Origin: Limisphaerales bacterium
Lineage (GTDB): Bacteria; Verrucomicrobiota; Verrucomicrobiia; Limisphaerales; UBA11358
NCBI GenBank assembly: GCA_025360325.1
Contig: JANYCI010000077.1
Coordinates: 1 to 42,535, forward strand
Direction of reading: 5' to 3'
DNA length: 42,535 nucleotides
Positions 26,101 through 34,016 of this stretch are shown here, piece after piece. The number at the start of each line of letters is the position of its first letter. Position 1 is the first letter of the stretch. The notes below the pieces were generated by a model. That model worked only from the letters and a program-made list of their open reading frames with translations. It was not told the DNA's origin and did not search any database. Both the position numbers and the translations under genes were made by a program.

Positions 26101-28281
26101 GACATCGGCGCGTTTGAATTGAGCGTGGTTGACACCGGCCAGACGAACATCTTTATCGGCGGCGCGTTCTGGTATCTCGCCCCGCCCGTCGTCGGAAATA
26201 ATTTGCGCGTTTATTATCAGTCCAACAATTCACCGGAAATTTGGGTAGACAGCGGCGCGGCTGTGCGCATCGGCCAGCAAACGGACGGCAACATCGTGGT
26301 GCAAAATTTCGCGGGCGGAGTTTTTCTGCGCGTCGGTTCCACGAATGGCATCGGCAACCAGTGGCAATTGCTCACGTCCGTCGTCGCCGGTGATGGCGCG
26401 ACGTGGTTCCTCGGCGGGGATGGATTCGGCAGTGGTTTTTATATTTACCGCTGGGCCACGAACGGCCTGCCGACTTACAGCGGCGGTGCGGGAACCAATC
26501 TCACCGTCGGGCCGGATGGCTCGGTGTTCACGCGGAACAACTCGGGCAACTTGTTTCAGCGTATCGGTTCCAGCACGGGCTTCGGTTCGAGTTGGCAACT
26601 GGTGTTGCCGACGGAGACGCCCAGCCTCGTCGTCACCACGACGAACGATGTGGTCAACCTTTTCGACAACCTCACCAGCTTGCGCGAGGCGGTGACGTAT
26701 GCGAACACGTTGAGCAACTCGCCGACAATCACGTTTTCCAGCAGCACGGCAAATAGCGCGGTAAATTTTTTCGATGGCGGGGTCAAGACAATTACCCTTG
26801 CCAGCGGGCAACTCGTCGTAAGCAATAACGTAACTATTCTAGGTTCTGGTATCACCAATCTGATAATTAGCGGCAATAAATCGAGTCGTGTTTTTTATAC
26901 TACACAGCCTGACTATCTCATTGAAGTAGTTATCGCCAATTTAACAATAACTAAAGGCACAGATGGAAGTGGAGGTGGAATTTACAACCGGTTTTCGACG
27001 CTTATCATCAGCAACTCCATATTAAATGGTAACGCGGCTGGCAACCAAGGCGGCGGAATCTTTGACTATGGTGGCAATGTTGTTTTGATGAGTTGTGTCA
27101 TCAGCAGCAATTCAGTCGGGGGCACCGGCAGCGGTGGCGGAATTTATACGCTCGGCGGACGGCTCACCATAATAAATAGCACGATAAACAACAACTCGGC
27201 CTACTTTGGTGGCGGCATTCTTATTTACGCCGCCGCAACCGGCATCACCAATAGCACCATTTGCTTTAATTCTGCTTACCAAGGGGGAGGCATTTACAAC
27301 TATAATTACAGTTATTTTGCAACTTTCACTTCCATCAACAACACTTTCAGCAGCAACTCGGCATTTGATCTTGGAGGGAGCATTTATAACCAAACTGAAA
27401 GTCAAAGTGTTTTTCTGGGAAACACGATTTTGCAAAGTTCGAGTGGCGCAAACCTCGAAAATTTTCAAAACGGCGATGCGATCATATCGTTGGGACACAA
27501 CCTTTGCAGCGATGATGGTCACGGATTTCTCAACCAAGCGGGTGATTTGATCAATACAATCCCTCAACTGGGTCCGTTGCAAAATAACGGTGGATCAACG
27601 CTCACGCTGGCGTTGCTGCCCGGCAGTCCGGCGATCAATGCGGGCGCTGATTCCGTTGTCGTCGGCCTGACCAACGACCAGCGCGGCGCGGGTTTTCTGC
27701 GCGTGAAAGGCCCGCGCGTGGACATCGGCGCGTTTGAAGTGCAGACCGTTCCGCCGGTCGCGGGCAATGTCACGATGTTCCGCTATCCCACGCAGAGCGC
27801 CAAGCTGCCGCTCTACCGCGTCACGAGTTACAGCTCTGACCCGGATGGAAATTATCCGCTCGGCCTCGTCTCCATCGGCACCGCCGCCTCCGGTCAGGCG
27901 ACGGTAACTCGCAACAGCAGTTATGTTTTTTATCTCCCCGCACCAGGATTCACCAACGTGGACAGCTTCACATTCGTCATCTCCAACAGCATCGGCGCAA
28001 CGGCGGTCGGCACGGTGAACGTCAATCTCATCACCGATGACGCGCTGTCGCAAAACATCACCTCCATCAAACAAGAACCTGCGCCCGGTGGTGGTTTGCA
28101 GACGCGCGTGAGTTTCGCGGGAATTCCCGGACGCACCTACACCGTCCAGTCCACCGACGGCCTCACGCCCGCCAACTGGCAGACGCGCGCCGCCATGACC
28201 GCCGATGCGACGGGCCGTTTTGATTTCGTGGATTTGCCGCCGTTGCCGATAACAAGATTCTACCGCACCGTTCAACCGTAA
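23107..28281 (+). CDS. Giant secreted beta-helix protein (CSLREA-like starts, choice-of-anchor-Q-like ends), three modules
   Basis: 1724 aa, signal peptide. Repeated TSLREAxxYAxT starts and NNGGxxxTLALxxGSPAxNxG...DQRG...VDIGAxE ends; C-term NWQTRAAMTADATGRFDFVDLPPLPITRFYRTVQP. Confidence 0.85.
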   Translation: MIMYCRLLSWPRSGFAFAKFVFFLMLLAIGAASVSAATLTVTSTADSGAGSLRGQIAAAASGDTINFSVSGTITLTSSEIAIDKNLIITGPGAGSLTISGNNVSRIFNIGSNTPTINVSLSGLTLTSGRANGADASPFPTVAATSGFGGAIYNKSTGTVSLTDCVILSSTAQGGSGNTIFGGNGAGGFGGAIYNASASGTLSLLRTTLTNNVCAGGASDGSGGTAASSVAFGAGIYNAAGGAVQLTNCIVAGNTGTGGSLSGSPPPTGGAARGAGLLNAASGTVTIVNTTFSNNRVTGGTCFPGNGGEGSGAALYLGGAGSVSVSGSTFAGNIAVGGDASATAGASRGAAIANSGSASVMIVNSTFTQNSVTGGFGGVGQGGAIANVSSGSVALTNVTVSGNFSQRGTSVGGGVANLGAGTFTLANTIVAGNSATNNLDVSGSFTSPGGNLIGKVGAATGFTGPSDQVGTVASPINPLLGVLANNGGPTLTMALQIGSPAINAGNNSLAGGLATDQRGYGPRINNGTVDIGAIETGALPLETPSLIVTTTNDAVNFFDNLTSLREALNYAKTVGGTPTITFTNTLAGQTCLLTNIGDGTFGPSALLVSNLTVTIDGGTNAITISQSNTNSGTGGMRHFYVTSNGNLTLKNLTVSGGFAKGGDSVATGAAGLGGAIVNAGTVNLVSCLLAGNTARGGSGSGGKNGGGGLGSNSSNDNHYNGGGPNGGSGNNGDPGGFGGGGGGSGDISGGLGGFGGGGGNGDANGKRGGFGGGSPLGLAGGFGASLGGAGLGGAVFNYGGTVSATNSTLTGNSVVGGSDAGSGLDGSANGSGYGGAIFNLNGRVTTLNATLANNTAPQGGGAIYSLGDNGIATQAGPVLPGTVATVVLNNTILSGSTDGTNAVTDFIQNTNNSGNGGGFGSVASSGAGNLITSNALAAHAFAGSIVASANPLLGALQNNGGSARTLALQNGSPAFNTGIAAGAPATDQRGVVRPQFGAVDIGAFELSVVDTGQTNIFIGGAFWYLAPPVVGNNLRVYYQSNNSPEIWVDSGAAVRIGQQTDGNIVVQNFAGGVFLRVGSTNGIGNQWQLLTSVVAGDGATWFLGGDGFGSGFYIYRWATNGLPTYSGGAGTNLTVGPDGSVFTRNNSGNLFQRIGSSTGFGSSWQLVLPTETPSLVVTTTNDVVNLFDNLTSLREAVTYANTLSNSPTITFSSSTANSAVNFFDGGVKTITLASGQLVVSNNVTILGSGITNLIISGNKSSRVFYTTQPDYLIEVVIANLTITKGTDGSGGGIYNRFSTLIISNSILNGNAAGNQGGGIFDYGGNVVLMSCVISSNSVGGTGSGGGIYTLGGRLTIINSTINNNSAYFGGGILIYAAATGITNSTICFNSAYQGGGIYNYNYSYFATFTSINNTFSSNSAFDLGGSIYNQTESQSVFLGNTILQSSSGANLENFQNGDAIISLGHNLCSDDGHGFLNQAGDLINTIPQLGPLQNNGGSTLTLALLPGSPAINAGADSVVVGLTNDQRGAGFLRVKGPRVDIGAFEVQTVPPVAGNVTMFRYPTQSAKLPLYRVTSYSSDPDGNYPLGLVSIGTAASGQATVTRNSSYVFYLPAPGFTNVDSFTFVISNSIGATAVGTVNVNLITDDALSQNITSIKQEPAPGGGLQTRVSFAGIPGRTYTVQSTDGLTPANWQTRAAMTADATGRFDFVDLPPLPITRFYRTVQP
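24724..24822 (+). repeat. Direct repeat (module junction) unit 1
   Basis: Encodes LETPSLIVTTTNDAVNFFDNLTSLREALNYAK; matches 26610-26708. Confidence 0.7.
26610..26708 (+). repeat. Direct repeat (module junction) unit 2
   Basis: Encodes TETPSLVVTTTNDVVNLFDNLTSLREAVTYANT. Confidence 0.7.
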
Positions 28282-28300
28282 TCATTGAAGGAAATTTTTT

Positions 28301-29005
28301 ATGAAACTGTTTTTGAAATCTTCTTGCCTGCTAACGACGTTGCTGCTCCCGCTGTTGACCGCGTCGCCGCTGCGCGCGCAGATCACCGAGACTTACAATT
28401 ACACCAACCTCAACCTATTCATCCCGGACGGCAATTCGAGCGGACTCGCCAGCGCACAGAACATCTTCAGTTCGGCGATTGATGCGATCACCCGCGTGCG
28501 CGTGACGCTCTCCCTCGGCACTCCGCCGGATTCCGACGACGTTTTTAACGGCGATTTGTATGTCTATCTCCAACACGGCCCCGGCATCAGCATTCTGCTC
28601 AACCGCCCTGGGCGCACGAGCGGCAATGCCTTCGGCTACGGCGACAACGGATTCGACGTGACCTTTGCCGACAATGGGGCGAATGGCGACATCCACAATT
28701 ATCAAAACTTGATTATTCCCCCGGACGGTTCGCCGGTCACTGGCGAATGGCAGCCCGATGCGCGAATGCTGGATCCCGATGCCGTGCTCGACACCTCGAC
28801 CCGCAACGCGTTCTTGAGCACCTTCAACGGCCTCGGCGGAAACGGTCAGTGGACACTTTTCCTTGCGGATGTTTCGAGCGGCGGCACGGTCATGCTGAAC
28901 AGCTTCTCCCTGCAAATCACCGGCCAGCCTGTTCCCGAACCGGGCACGGCGGCACTGTTTGCGTTCGGTGCGGGCGCGTTGCTGTCCTGCTGGCGGAAAA
29001 AATAA
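28301..29005 (+). CDS. PEP-CTERM sorting-domain protein with proprotein-convertase P-domain-like region
   Basis: Signal peptide; GGNGQWTLFLADVSSGGTVMLNSFSLQITG (P-domain-like); C-term VPEPGTAALFAFGAGALLSCWRKK. Confidence 0.85.
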   Translation: MKLFLKSSCLLTTLLLPLLTASPLRAQITETYNYTNLNLFIPDGNSSGLASAQNIFSSAIDAITRVRVTLSLGTPPDSDDVFNGDLYVYLQHGPGISILLNRPGRTSGNAFGYGDNGFDVTFADNGANGDIHNYQNLIIPPDGSPVTGEWQPDARMLDPDAVLDTSTRNAFLSTFNGLGGNGQWTLFLADVSSGGTVMLNSFSLQITGQPVPEPGTAALFAFGAGALLSCWRKK

Positions 29006-29069
29006 TTTCCATCCGCACGCGCCTCAAACACCCACCAGCACCTCGCCGAAAACGCCCGTTGAATCGCCG

Positions 29070-29644
29070 TCAAACCGTCAGTTCAACAAAATTCATTTTG
29101 AAGCCCGCCAGCAGTTTTGACTTCACAACCACTTTGCCCGTCGCCTTGGGATGCAATTGATAGCCGCCCTTCGCGAGCGTGAAGACTTCGATGGTTTCGG
29201 CGTCGGGATCAATGAGCCAGTATTCCGCCCCGCCCGCCGATTCGTAGAGCGCTTTTTTCTGGATGCGGTCGCGCTGCCAGCTTCCGGCGGAGATGACTTC
29301 CATCCGAGATCGGGCGCACCGTAAACGCAACTGCTCACGATGTTGAGCCGCGTCCTGTCAATGAACAGCACATCGGGCTGCACGACGCGGCGCGACGACA
29401 CCACCACGTCCACCGGACTAAATAGCACCGCCCCCAATTGTCGCTGTCCGACCAGTTGATCTAGTTTGCGGAAAAAGTTGCGCACGATGCGCTGATGGTC
29501 AGGATGCGGGGCGGGTGGCATGATGATTTCTCCATTCCACAGTTCGACCGGCTGGTTGGTTTCGGGAAGCTCCGCGACCATCTCGGCGAAAGTCCAGAGT
29601 CGTTGCGAACTCGCTTTCGGTTTGGTTGGCTCGGCCACAATCAT
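29070..29644 (-). pseudogene. Uma2/DUF820-family protein, frameshifted
   Basis: Frame 1 (from 29644) MIVAEPTKPK...VVQPDVLFIDRTRLNIVSSCVYGAPDL; frame 2 MEVISAGSWQRDRIQKKALYESAGGAEYWLIDPDAETIEVFTLAKGGYQL. The break is near 29303-29307. Confidence 0.75.
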
Positions 29645-29696
29645 GCGTTTAATGAGCGGCCAAACCGCTCGAAAATCAAATTGAATTTTGCCGCGT

Positions 29697-30530
29697 TCAC
29701 AACGGCTGCGCAGGCAGCATGGCTTTGGCGAAGGCGAGTTGCACCACATCTTCGGCGGCGATGTCCGAACTCAACGCGCAGACGATTTTTCCTTCCTGCC
29801 AGAACACCATCGTCACACCGCTCTTTTGATAGACCTGAAATTTGATGCCGTTATTTTCGCGCGGCGTCGCTCCAGCGGGCAGTTCGGCCACCGCGCCGGG
29901 ATACATCCGGCAGTGCAAAATCTGATTGTCCGCGCCGCGATAGACAAACAGCGCGGCGGGCTGGCGATGGAATTTTTCCACGCGTCCGCCGACGAGCTGA
30001 TAATTCATCATACCCAGGTCAAAGACGCGCGTGTTGCCAACGACGCCGTGCGTGGTGAAGAAATTTTCCATTTCCTTCACGTCGCCGGTTTTTAATTCGA
30101 GCGCGAGTTTTTGGCTTTTGTAATCGCGGAAATTTCCGGCGACGGCTTCGAGCAGTCCGGGCGATTTGAAAAAATACGCCGCGCTCAAAATCGCCAGCAC
30201 CAAAATCACCGATGCCCACGCGAGCGCGGGGCGCAAATGTTCCCGCCAGAACGGGACGAGCGGTGGCACGGGTTCTTCCGGCGCGGTTGCCACCGCTGCG
30301 GCTTCCGCCCGCAGCGAGCGCAGGATTTTTTCGCGCAATTTCGGCGGTGCGACCATGGCGTTGCCGGGCTTGACCGTCGTTTGCTTCGTCCAGTTGAGCG
30401 CGTCCATTCCGCGCCGACATTCCGCGCACGTTTCCAGATGCCGCTCCACCTCGTCGCACATAGGTGCGTCGAGCCGCCCATCCAGCCAGAGCTGGATTTC
30501 TTCTTGGTAATGGCGTTGCGGTGTCGGCAT
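29697..30530 (-). CDS. Anti-sigma factor with zinc-finger (zf-HC2/ZAS) domain
   Basis: VERHLETCAECRRG (H-x3-C-x2-C), one TM helix; directly downstream of an ECF sigma gene. Confidence 0.85.
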   Translation of the reverse strand: MPTPQRHYQEEIQLWLDGRLDAPMCDEVERHLETCAECRRGMDALNWTKQTTVKPGNAMVAPPKLREKILRSLRAEAAAVATAPEEPVPPLVPFWREHLRPALAWASVILVLAILSAAYFFKSPGLLEAVAGNFRDYKSQKLALELKTGDVKEMENFFTTHGVVGNTRVFDLGMMNYQLVGGRVEKFHRQPAALFVYRGADNQILHCRMYPGAVAELPAGATPRENNGIKFQVYQKSGVTMVFWQEGKIVCALSSDIAAEDVVQLAFAKAMLPAQPL

Positions 30531-30531
30531 A

Positions 30532-31125
30532 TCAGACGTGTGGTTCGCGCAGAAAGCCCGTCTTCCGGGCGTAGTCGCGCAATTCCATAAAAAGTATTTT
30601 CCGCGCTCGGAACAAGCGCGAGCGCAAAGTGCCGACCGGACAATTCAGCACCCCGGCGGCTTCCTCGTAATTCAATTCTTCCACATCTACCAACAGCACG
30701 GCGGTGCGGAAACTTTCCGGCAGCTTGTCAAGCGCTGCCGTGACTTCCGGGCCTTGCCAGTCGAGTTCGACGTTGGCGAGCGCGCTGAAATCGGCTTCCC
30801 AATTTTCATCCGCCAGCGTGGTGTGAAAATTTTCTTCCAGTTCGTCCATCGAGACGGTGTCTGGCTCACGCTGCGTCTTGCGATACTGGTTGACGAAAAT
30901 TGAATACAGAATAGTGAACAACCACGCCTTGCAATTAGTTCCCGGCGTGAAGCCCGCAAACGCGCGGTAAGCCCGCAGATACGTTTCCTGCACGAGATCG
31001 CCCGCGTCCGCCTCGCTGTGCGTGAGGTTGAACGCGCGTCCATAGAGCGCGTCCATGAACGGCAGTGCCACCGCTTCAAATTCAGCGGTGGCGGTCTCGT
31101 CGTCGTTGGAAAAAGTGGACGCCAT
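30532..31125 (-). CDS. ECF-type RNA polymerase sigma factor
   Basis: 197 aa; AEADAGDLVQETYLRAYRAFAGF (region 2) and EELNYEEAAGVLNCPVGTLRSRLFRAR (region 4). Confidence 0.92.
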   Translation of the reverse strand: MASTFSNDDETATAEFEAVALPFMDALYGRAFNLTHSEADAGDLVQETYLRAYRAFAGFTPGTNCKAWLFTILYSIFVNQYRKTQREPDTVSMDELEENFHTTLADENWEADFSALANVELDWQGPEVTAALDKLPESFRTAVLLVDVEELNYEEAAGVLNCPVGTLRSRLFRARKILFMELRDYARKTGFLREPHV

Positions 31126-31275
31126 TAGACTGCGCGGAAAACTTTATCCGCTTTGGCCGCACGAGCCAGAAAACTATTTTTTATTTTTTGCAACGGCGGG
31201 AACTTTTCGCGGACAGAAATTGTTGTGCCACTGGTAGCGGTAAAACAACAACCAACAACCATCGAAATAAAATAA

Positions 31276-32211
31276 ATGAAAATGACATCCCTTCCTAAAC
31301 CGTGGCGGACGGCAGCCTTGGCCGCATTGAGCTTTGCAACCTTCACCGGCATGGCCCAAGCCGAGCAACCCCAGCCGTATCAATTCCGCGTCGTCGCCAG
31401 CGGATTACATCGTCCCACGGGCATCGCCGTGCAGGGCAACCACACGATTTTTTTCACCGAGGTGCCGACGCCAGGCATCAATGGGCCCCACGGTGGCTCG
31501 AATTCCATCAGCCAACTCGACTTGGCCAGTCGGCACATTGACGTGCTGCACATGGGCGAACCGGAGCCGGTCAACATCACCGTTGGCATGGACAACGAAA
31601 TTTATTGGACGTGTAAAACCGCCGGCGTGATTCTCAAGCAGGACGACGAAGGCACGACTACCGTTGAATTGAGCGGCCTAAAAAACCCCAGCGGCGTCTC
31701 GGTGGATCGCTGCGGAAATTTATTTTTTACCCAAGTGCCGACACCCGGAATCAATGGTGCTAATGGCGGCTCCAATTCCGTTAGCTTCGCGCTCGGCACG
31801 AACGTCATCGTCCTGCACCAAGGTGAGCCGGAGCCGGTGGACATCGTGGCCTCCAAGGACGGCGACCTGTATTGGACGTGTCGCACGGCGGGCGTGATTT
31901 TAACCTCGTCCCAAGGCGGCGCGGCCAGCGTGTTGTTGAGCCAGCTTCAAAAGCCGACGGGCATCGCGCTGGATGCGAAAGGGGAAAATTTATATTTCAC
32001 CGAAGTCCCGACGCCCGGAGTTTCCGGCGCAAACGGTGGGCTGAACAAAGTCTGGCAATACAACTTAAAGTCATGCGTGAAAACTTTGATCCACAGCGGC
32101 GATCCCGAGCCGACGGACGTCGCCGTGGCACGCAACGGAAACATTTACTGGACCTGCTCCAGCGCGGGCGTGATCGTGGAAGCGAAAAAGAAAAATCGCA
32201 ACCGCGACTGA
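31276..32211 (+). CDS. Secreted beta-propeller-like protein with three ~90-aa repeats
   Basis: Signal peptide; repeats of FFTxVPTPGINGxNGGSN and GEPEPVDIxxxxDGxxYWTCRTAGVI at about 91-aa spacing. Confidence 0.75.
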   Translation: MKMTSLPKPWRTAALAALSFATFTGMAQAEQPQPYQFRVVASGLHRPTGIAVQGNHTIFFTEVPTPGINGPHGGSNSISQLDLASRHIDVLHMGEPEPVNITVGMDNEIYWTCKTAGVILKQDDEGTTTVELSGLKNPSGVSVDRCGNLFFTQVPTPGINGANGGSNSVSFALGTNVIVLHQGEPEPVDIVASKDGDLYWTCRTAGVILTSSQGGAASVLLSQLQKPTGIALDAKGENLYFTEVPTPGVSGANGGLNKVWQYNLKSCVKTLIHSGDPEPTDVAVARNGNIYWTCSSAGVIVEAKKKNRNRD

Positions 32212-32231
32212 TGCGGTGAATTAAAAAACTC

Positions 32232-32270
32232 ACCGCCCGCTCTTCGCGAGAAGAGCGGGCGGTTTTTTTT
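32232..32270 (+). terminator. Rho-independent terminator of the propeller gene
   Basis: ACCGCCCGCTCTT-CGCGAG-AAGAGCGGGCGGT followed by T tract. Confidence 0.88.
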
Positions 32271-32338
32271 CATGGCAAAGCGTCCAGACAAGGTGATGGC
32301 AGCAAGAAAATTACTGGTGGCGGGTAGTGGTTGAACGT

Positions 32339-32411
32339 GGTGGGGTGAGCATCCTCGTGAGCTGACGTGAGCCAAAATGTTCTCGTGGCTCGTGAGGACG
32401 CTCGCCCCACC
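32339..32411. repeat. Family 2 palindromic element, copy 2
   Basis: GGTGGGGTGAGCATCCTCGTGAGCT ... GGCTCGTGAGGACGCTCGCCCCACC near-perfect inverted repeat; right arm matches 19132-19156. Confidence 0.7.
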
Positions 32412-32419
32412 GCCTTCCT

Positions 32420-33298
32420 TCACTTCGGGTGGACGAACCACCGCCAGAACGATTTGACCACCGCCGCCAGCAGATAAACCACGCCCAGCAACACCACATC
32501 CGTCGGGCCGACCGGCCAGTCCCATTGATACGCCAGCCAGAAACCGAAGAACGCCACCGCACCGCCAATGACGGAAGCGAGGATGAAAAACCATTTCATG
32601 TTCCGCGCAAACAAATGCGCCGTCAGCGCCGGGATGAGCAGAAAGCCAAATGAAATCAACGGCCCCACGCTCAAGACGGAAATGGAAACGGTCGCGCCGA
32701 TGAGCAGATAAATCAAAATGTCCCAGAGCAAAACATTTTTGCCGAGCGTCGCGGCCATCGCGCGGTCAAAGGAGACGAACAGAAATTCTTTGTGAAATAA
32801 AACCAGCAGCGTCAGCACGACGGCGAACGTGACGGCGGTGAGGCCGAGGTCGTAGTTATCAATCGTGATGATTTCACCCTTCAACAAATCCAGCCAGCCG
32901 ACTTCCGCGTAACGATTTTTTGCGAGCAACAAAATACTCGCCGCCGACGCGACAACGTAAGCCGTGCCGAGGCGTCCTTCCGGCAAACCACGTCCGCGTC
33001 GCTCTGCCAACGCCAGCAGAAAAATCGCCGCAAGCGAAAAAAACATCGAGCCAGCAAAGGCGATGAGATGCTCGCTGTGTTCGGCGTGATCCGGTTTTGC
33101 GCCCAGCCACATCGGGACGGACAACGCGACGGCCACGCCCGTCGAGGAAATTTGCGGCAACGCCACGCCCATGAACACGAGCCGCCGCAGCACGAGAAAC
33201 ACGCCGACAAGCGGACACGCGAAGCCAATGAGGACGCTGGTATAAACGGAATTCCGCAGCAGGAAATCCGGCGCGAGAATTTCTTTTAGGGTTTCCAT
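32420..33298 (-). CDS. Metal ABC transporter permease (ZnuB-like)
   Basis: 292 aa multi-TM; ABC-3 family features (FVLRRLVFMGVALPQISSTGVA, SVLSVGPLISFGFLLIPALTA). Confidence 0.85.
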   Translation of the reverse strand: METLKEILAPDFLLRNSVYTSVLIGFACPLVGVFLVLRRLVFMGVALPQISSTGVAVALSVPMWLGAKPDHAEHSEHLIAFAGSMFFSLAAIFLLALAERRGRGLPEGRLGTAYVVASAASILLLAKNRYAEVGWLDLLKGEIITIDNYDLGLTAVTFAVVLTLLVLFHKEFLFVSFDRAMAATLGKNVLLWDILIYLLIGATVSISVLSVGPLISFGFLLIPALTAHLFARNMKWFFILASVIGGAVAFFGFWLAYQWDWPVGPTDVVLLGVVYLLAAVVKSFWRWFVHPK

Positions 33299-34015
33299 TC
33301 AACTGATCTCCATTTCAAAAATTTCCGCCCTGCGTTCCGGCGTGAACAGTTCCGCCACGCTGCCGTGCAGCACTTGCCCGTTATGCAGCCAGATGATTTG
33401 CTGCGCGTGTTTTTTCACGAGCGGCAAATCGTGCGTCACGAGCAGCACGGTGAATTTTCGCTCGACGTGAATCTGTGAAATAAATTCCAGCAACGCCTGC
33501 GTCGCCGTCACATCCACGCCCGCCGTTGGTTCGTCCAAAACCAAAATGTCCGGCTTCGTGGCCAGCGCGCGCGCGATGAGCACGCGCTGCTTTTGGCCGC
33601 CGGATAATTGGCTGAATTTTTTCTTCGCAAATCCGTCCGCCGCCGTTGCCGTGAGACACTCGTGGACAAATTCTTTTTCTGCGTGCGACGGAAATGTCAT
33701 CGCGCCCACGCGTCCGTAAGTTCCCATCAACGCCACATCGAAACCGGTGAGCGGATACAGCGGATCAAACTGAATCGCTTGTGGCACATAGCCGAAAATC
33801 GGTTTGGCATTGGTCGGTGAAGGGAATTTTATTTCGCCGCTCACAGGCGGTTGCAGACCGAGCAGCGTTTTGAGCAACGTAGATTTGCCCGTGCCGTTCG
33901 CGCCGAGAATCGCCGTGAAACTCCCACGCGCGACCGCGAGCGAAATACCGGACAGCACCGCTTGGCCATCGTAACCAATGGCCAAGCGGTCGAGGGTGAT
34001 GATGTTGTCGGGCAT
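33299..34015 (-). CDS. Metal ABC transporter ATP-binding protein (ZnuC-like)
   Basis: GANGTGKSTLLKT Walker A, LSGGQKQRVLIARAL signature, VLDEPTAGVD Walker B. Confidence 0.92.
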   Translation of the reverse strand: MPDNIITLDRLAIGYDGQAVLSGISLAVARGSFTAILGANGTGKSTLLKTLLGLQPPVSGEIKFPSPTNAKPIFGYVPQAIQFDPLYPLTGFDVALMGTYGRVGAMTFPSHAEKEFVHECLTATAADGFAKKKFSQLSGGQKQRVLIARALATKPDILVLDEPTAGVDVTATQALLEFISQIHVERKFTVLLVTHDLPLVKKHAQQIIWLHNGQVLHGSVAELFTPERRAEIFEMEIS

Positions 34016-34016
34016 T

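Noticed and set aside
23540-27600. Periodic GGC-rich repeats suggestive of a CRISPR or tandem array
   Set aside because: They are codon-phase repeats of GG(A/G)IYN beta-helix rungs, with no conserved non-coding repeat/spacer structure.
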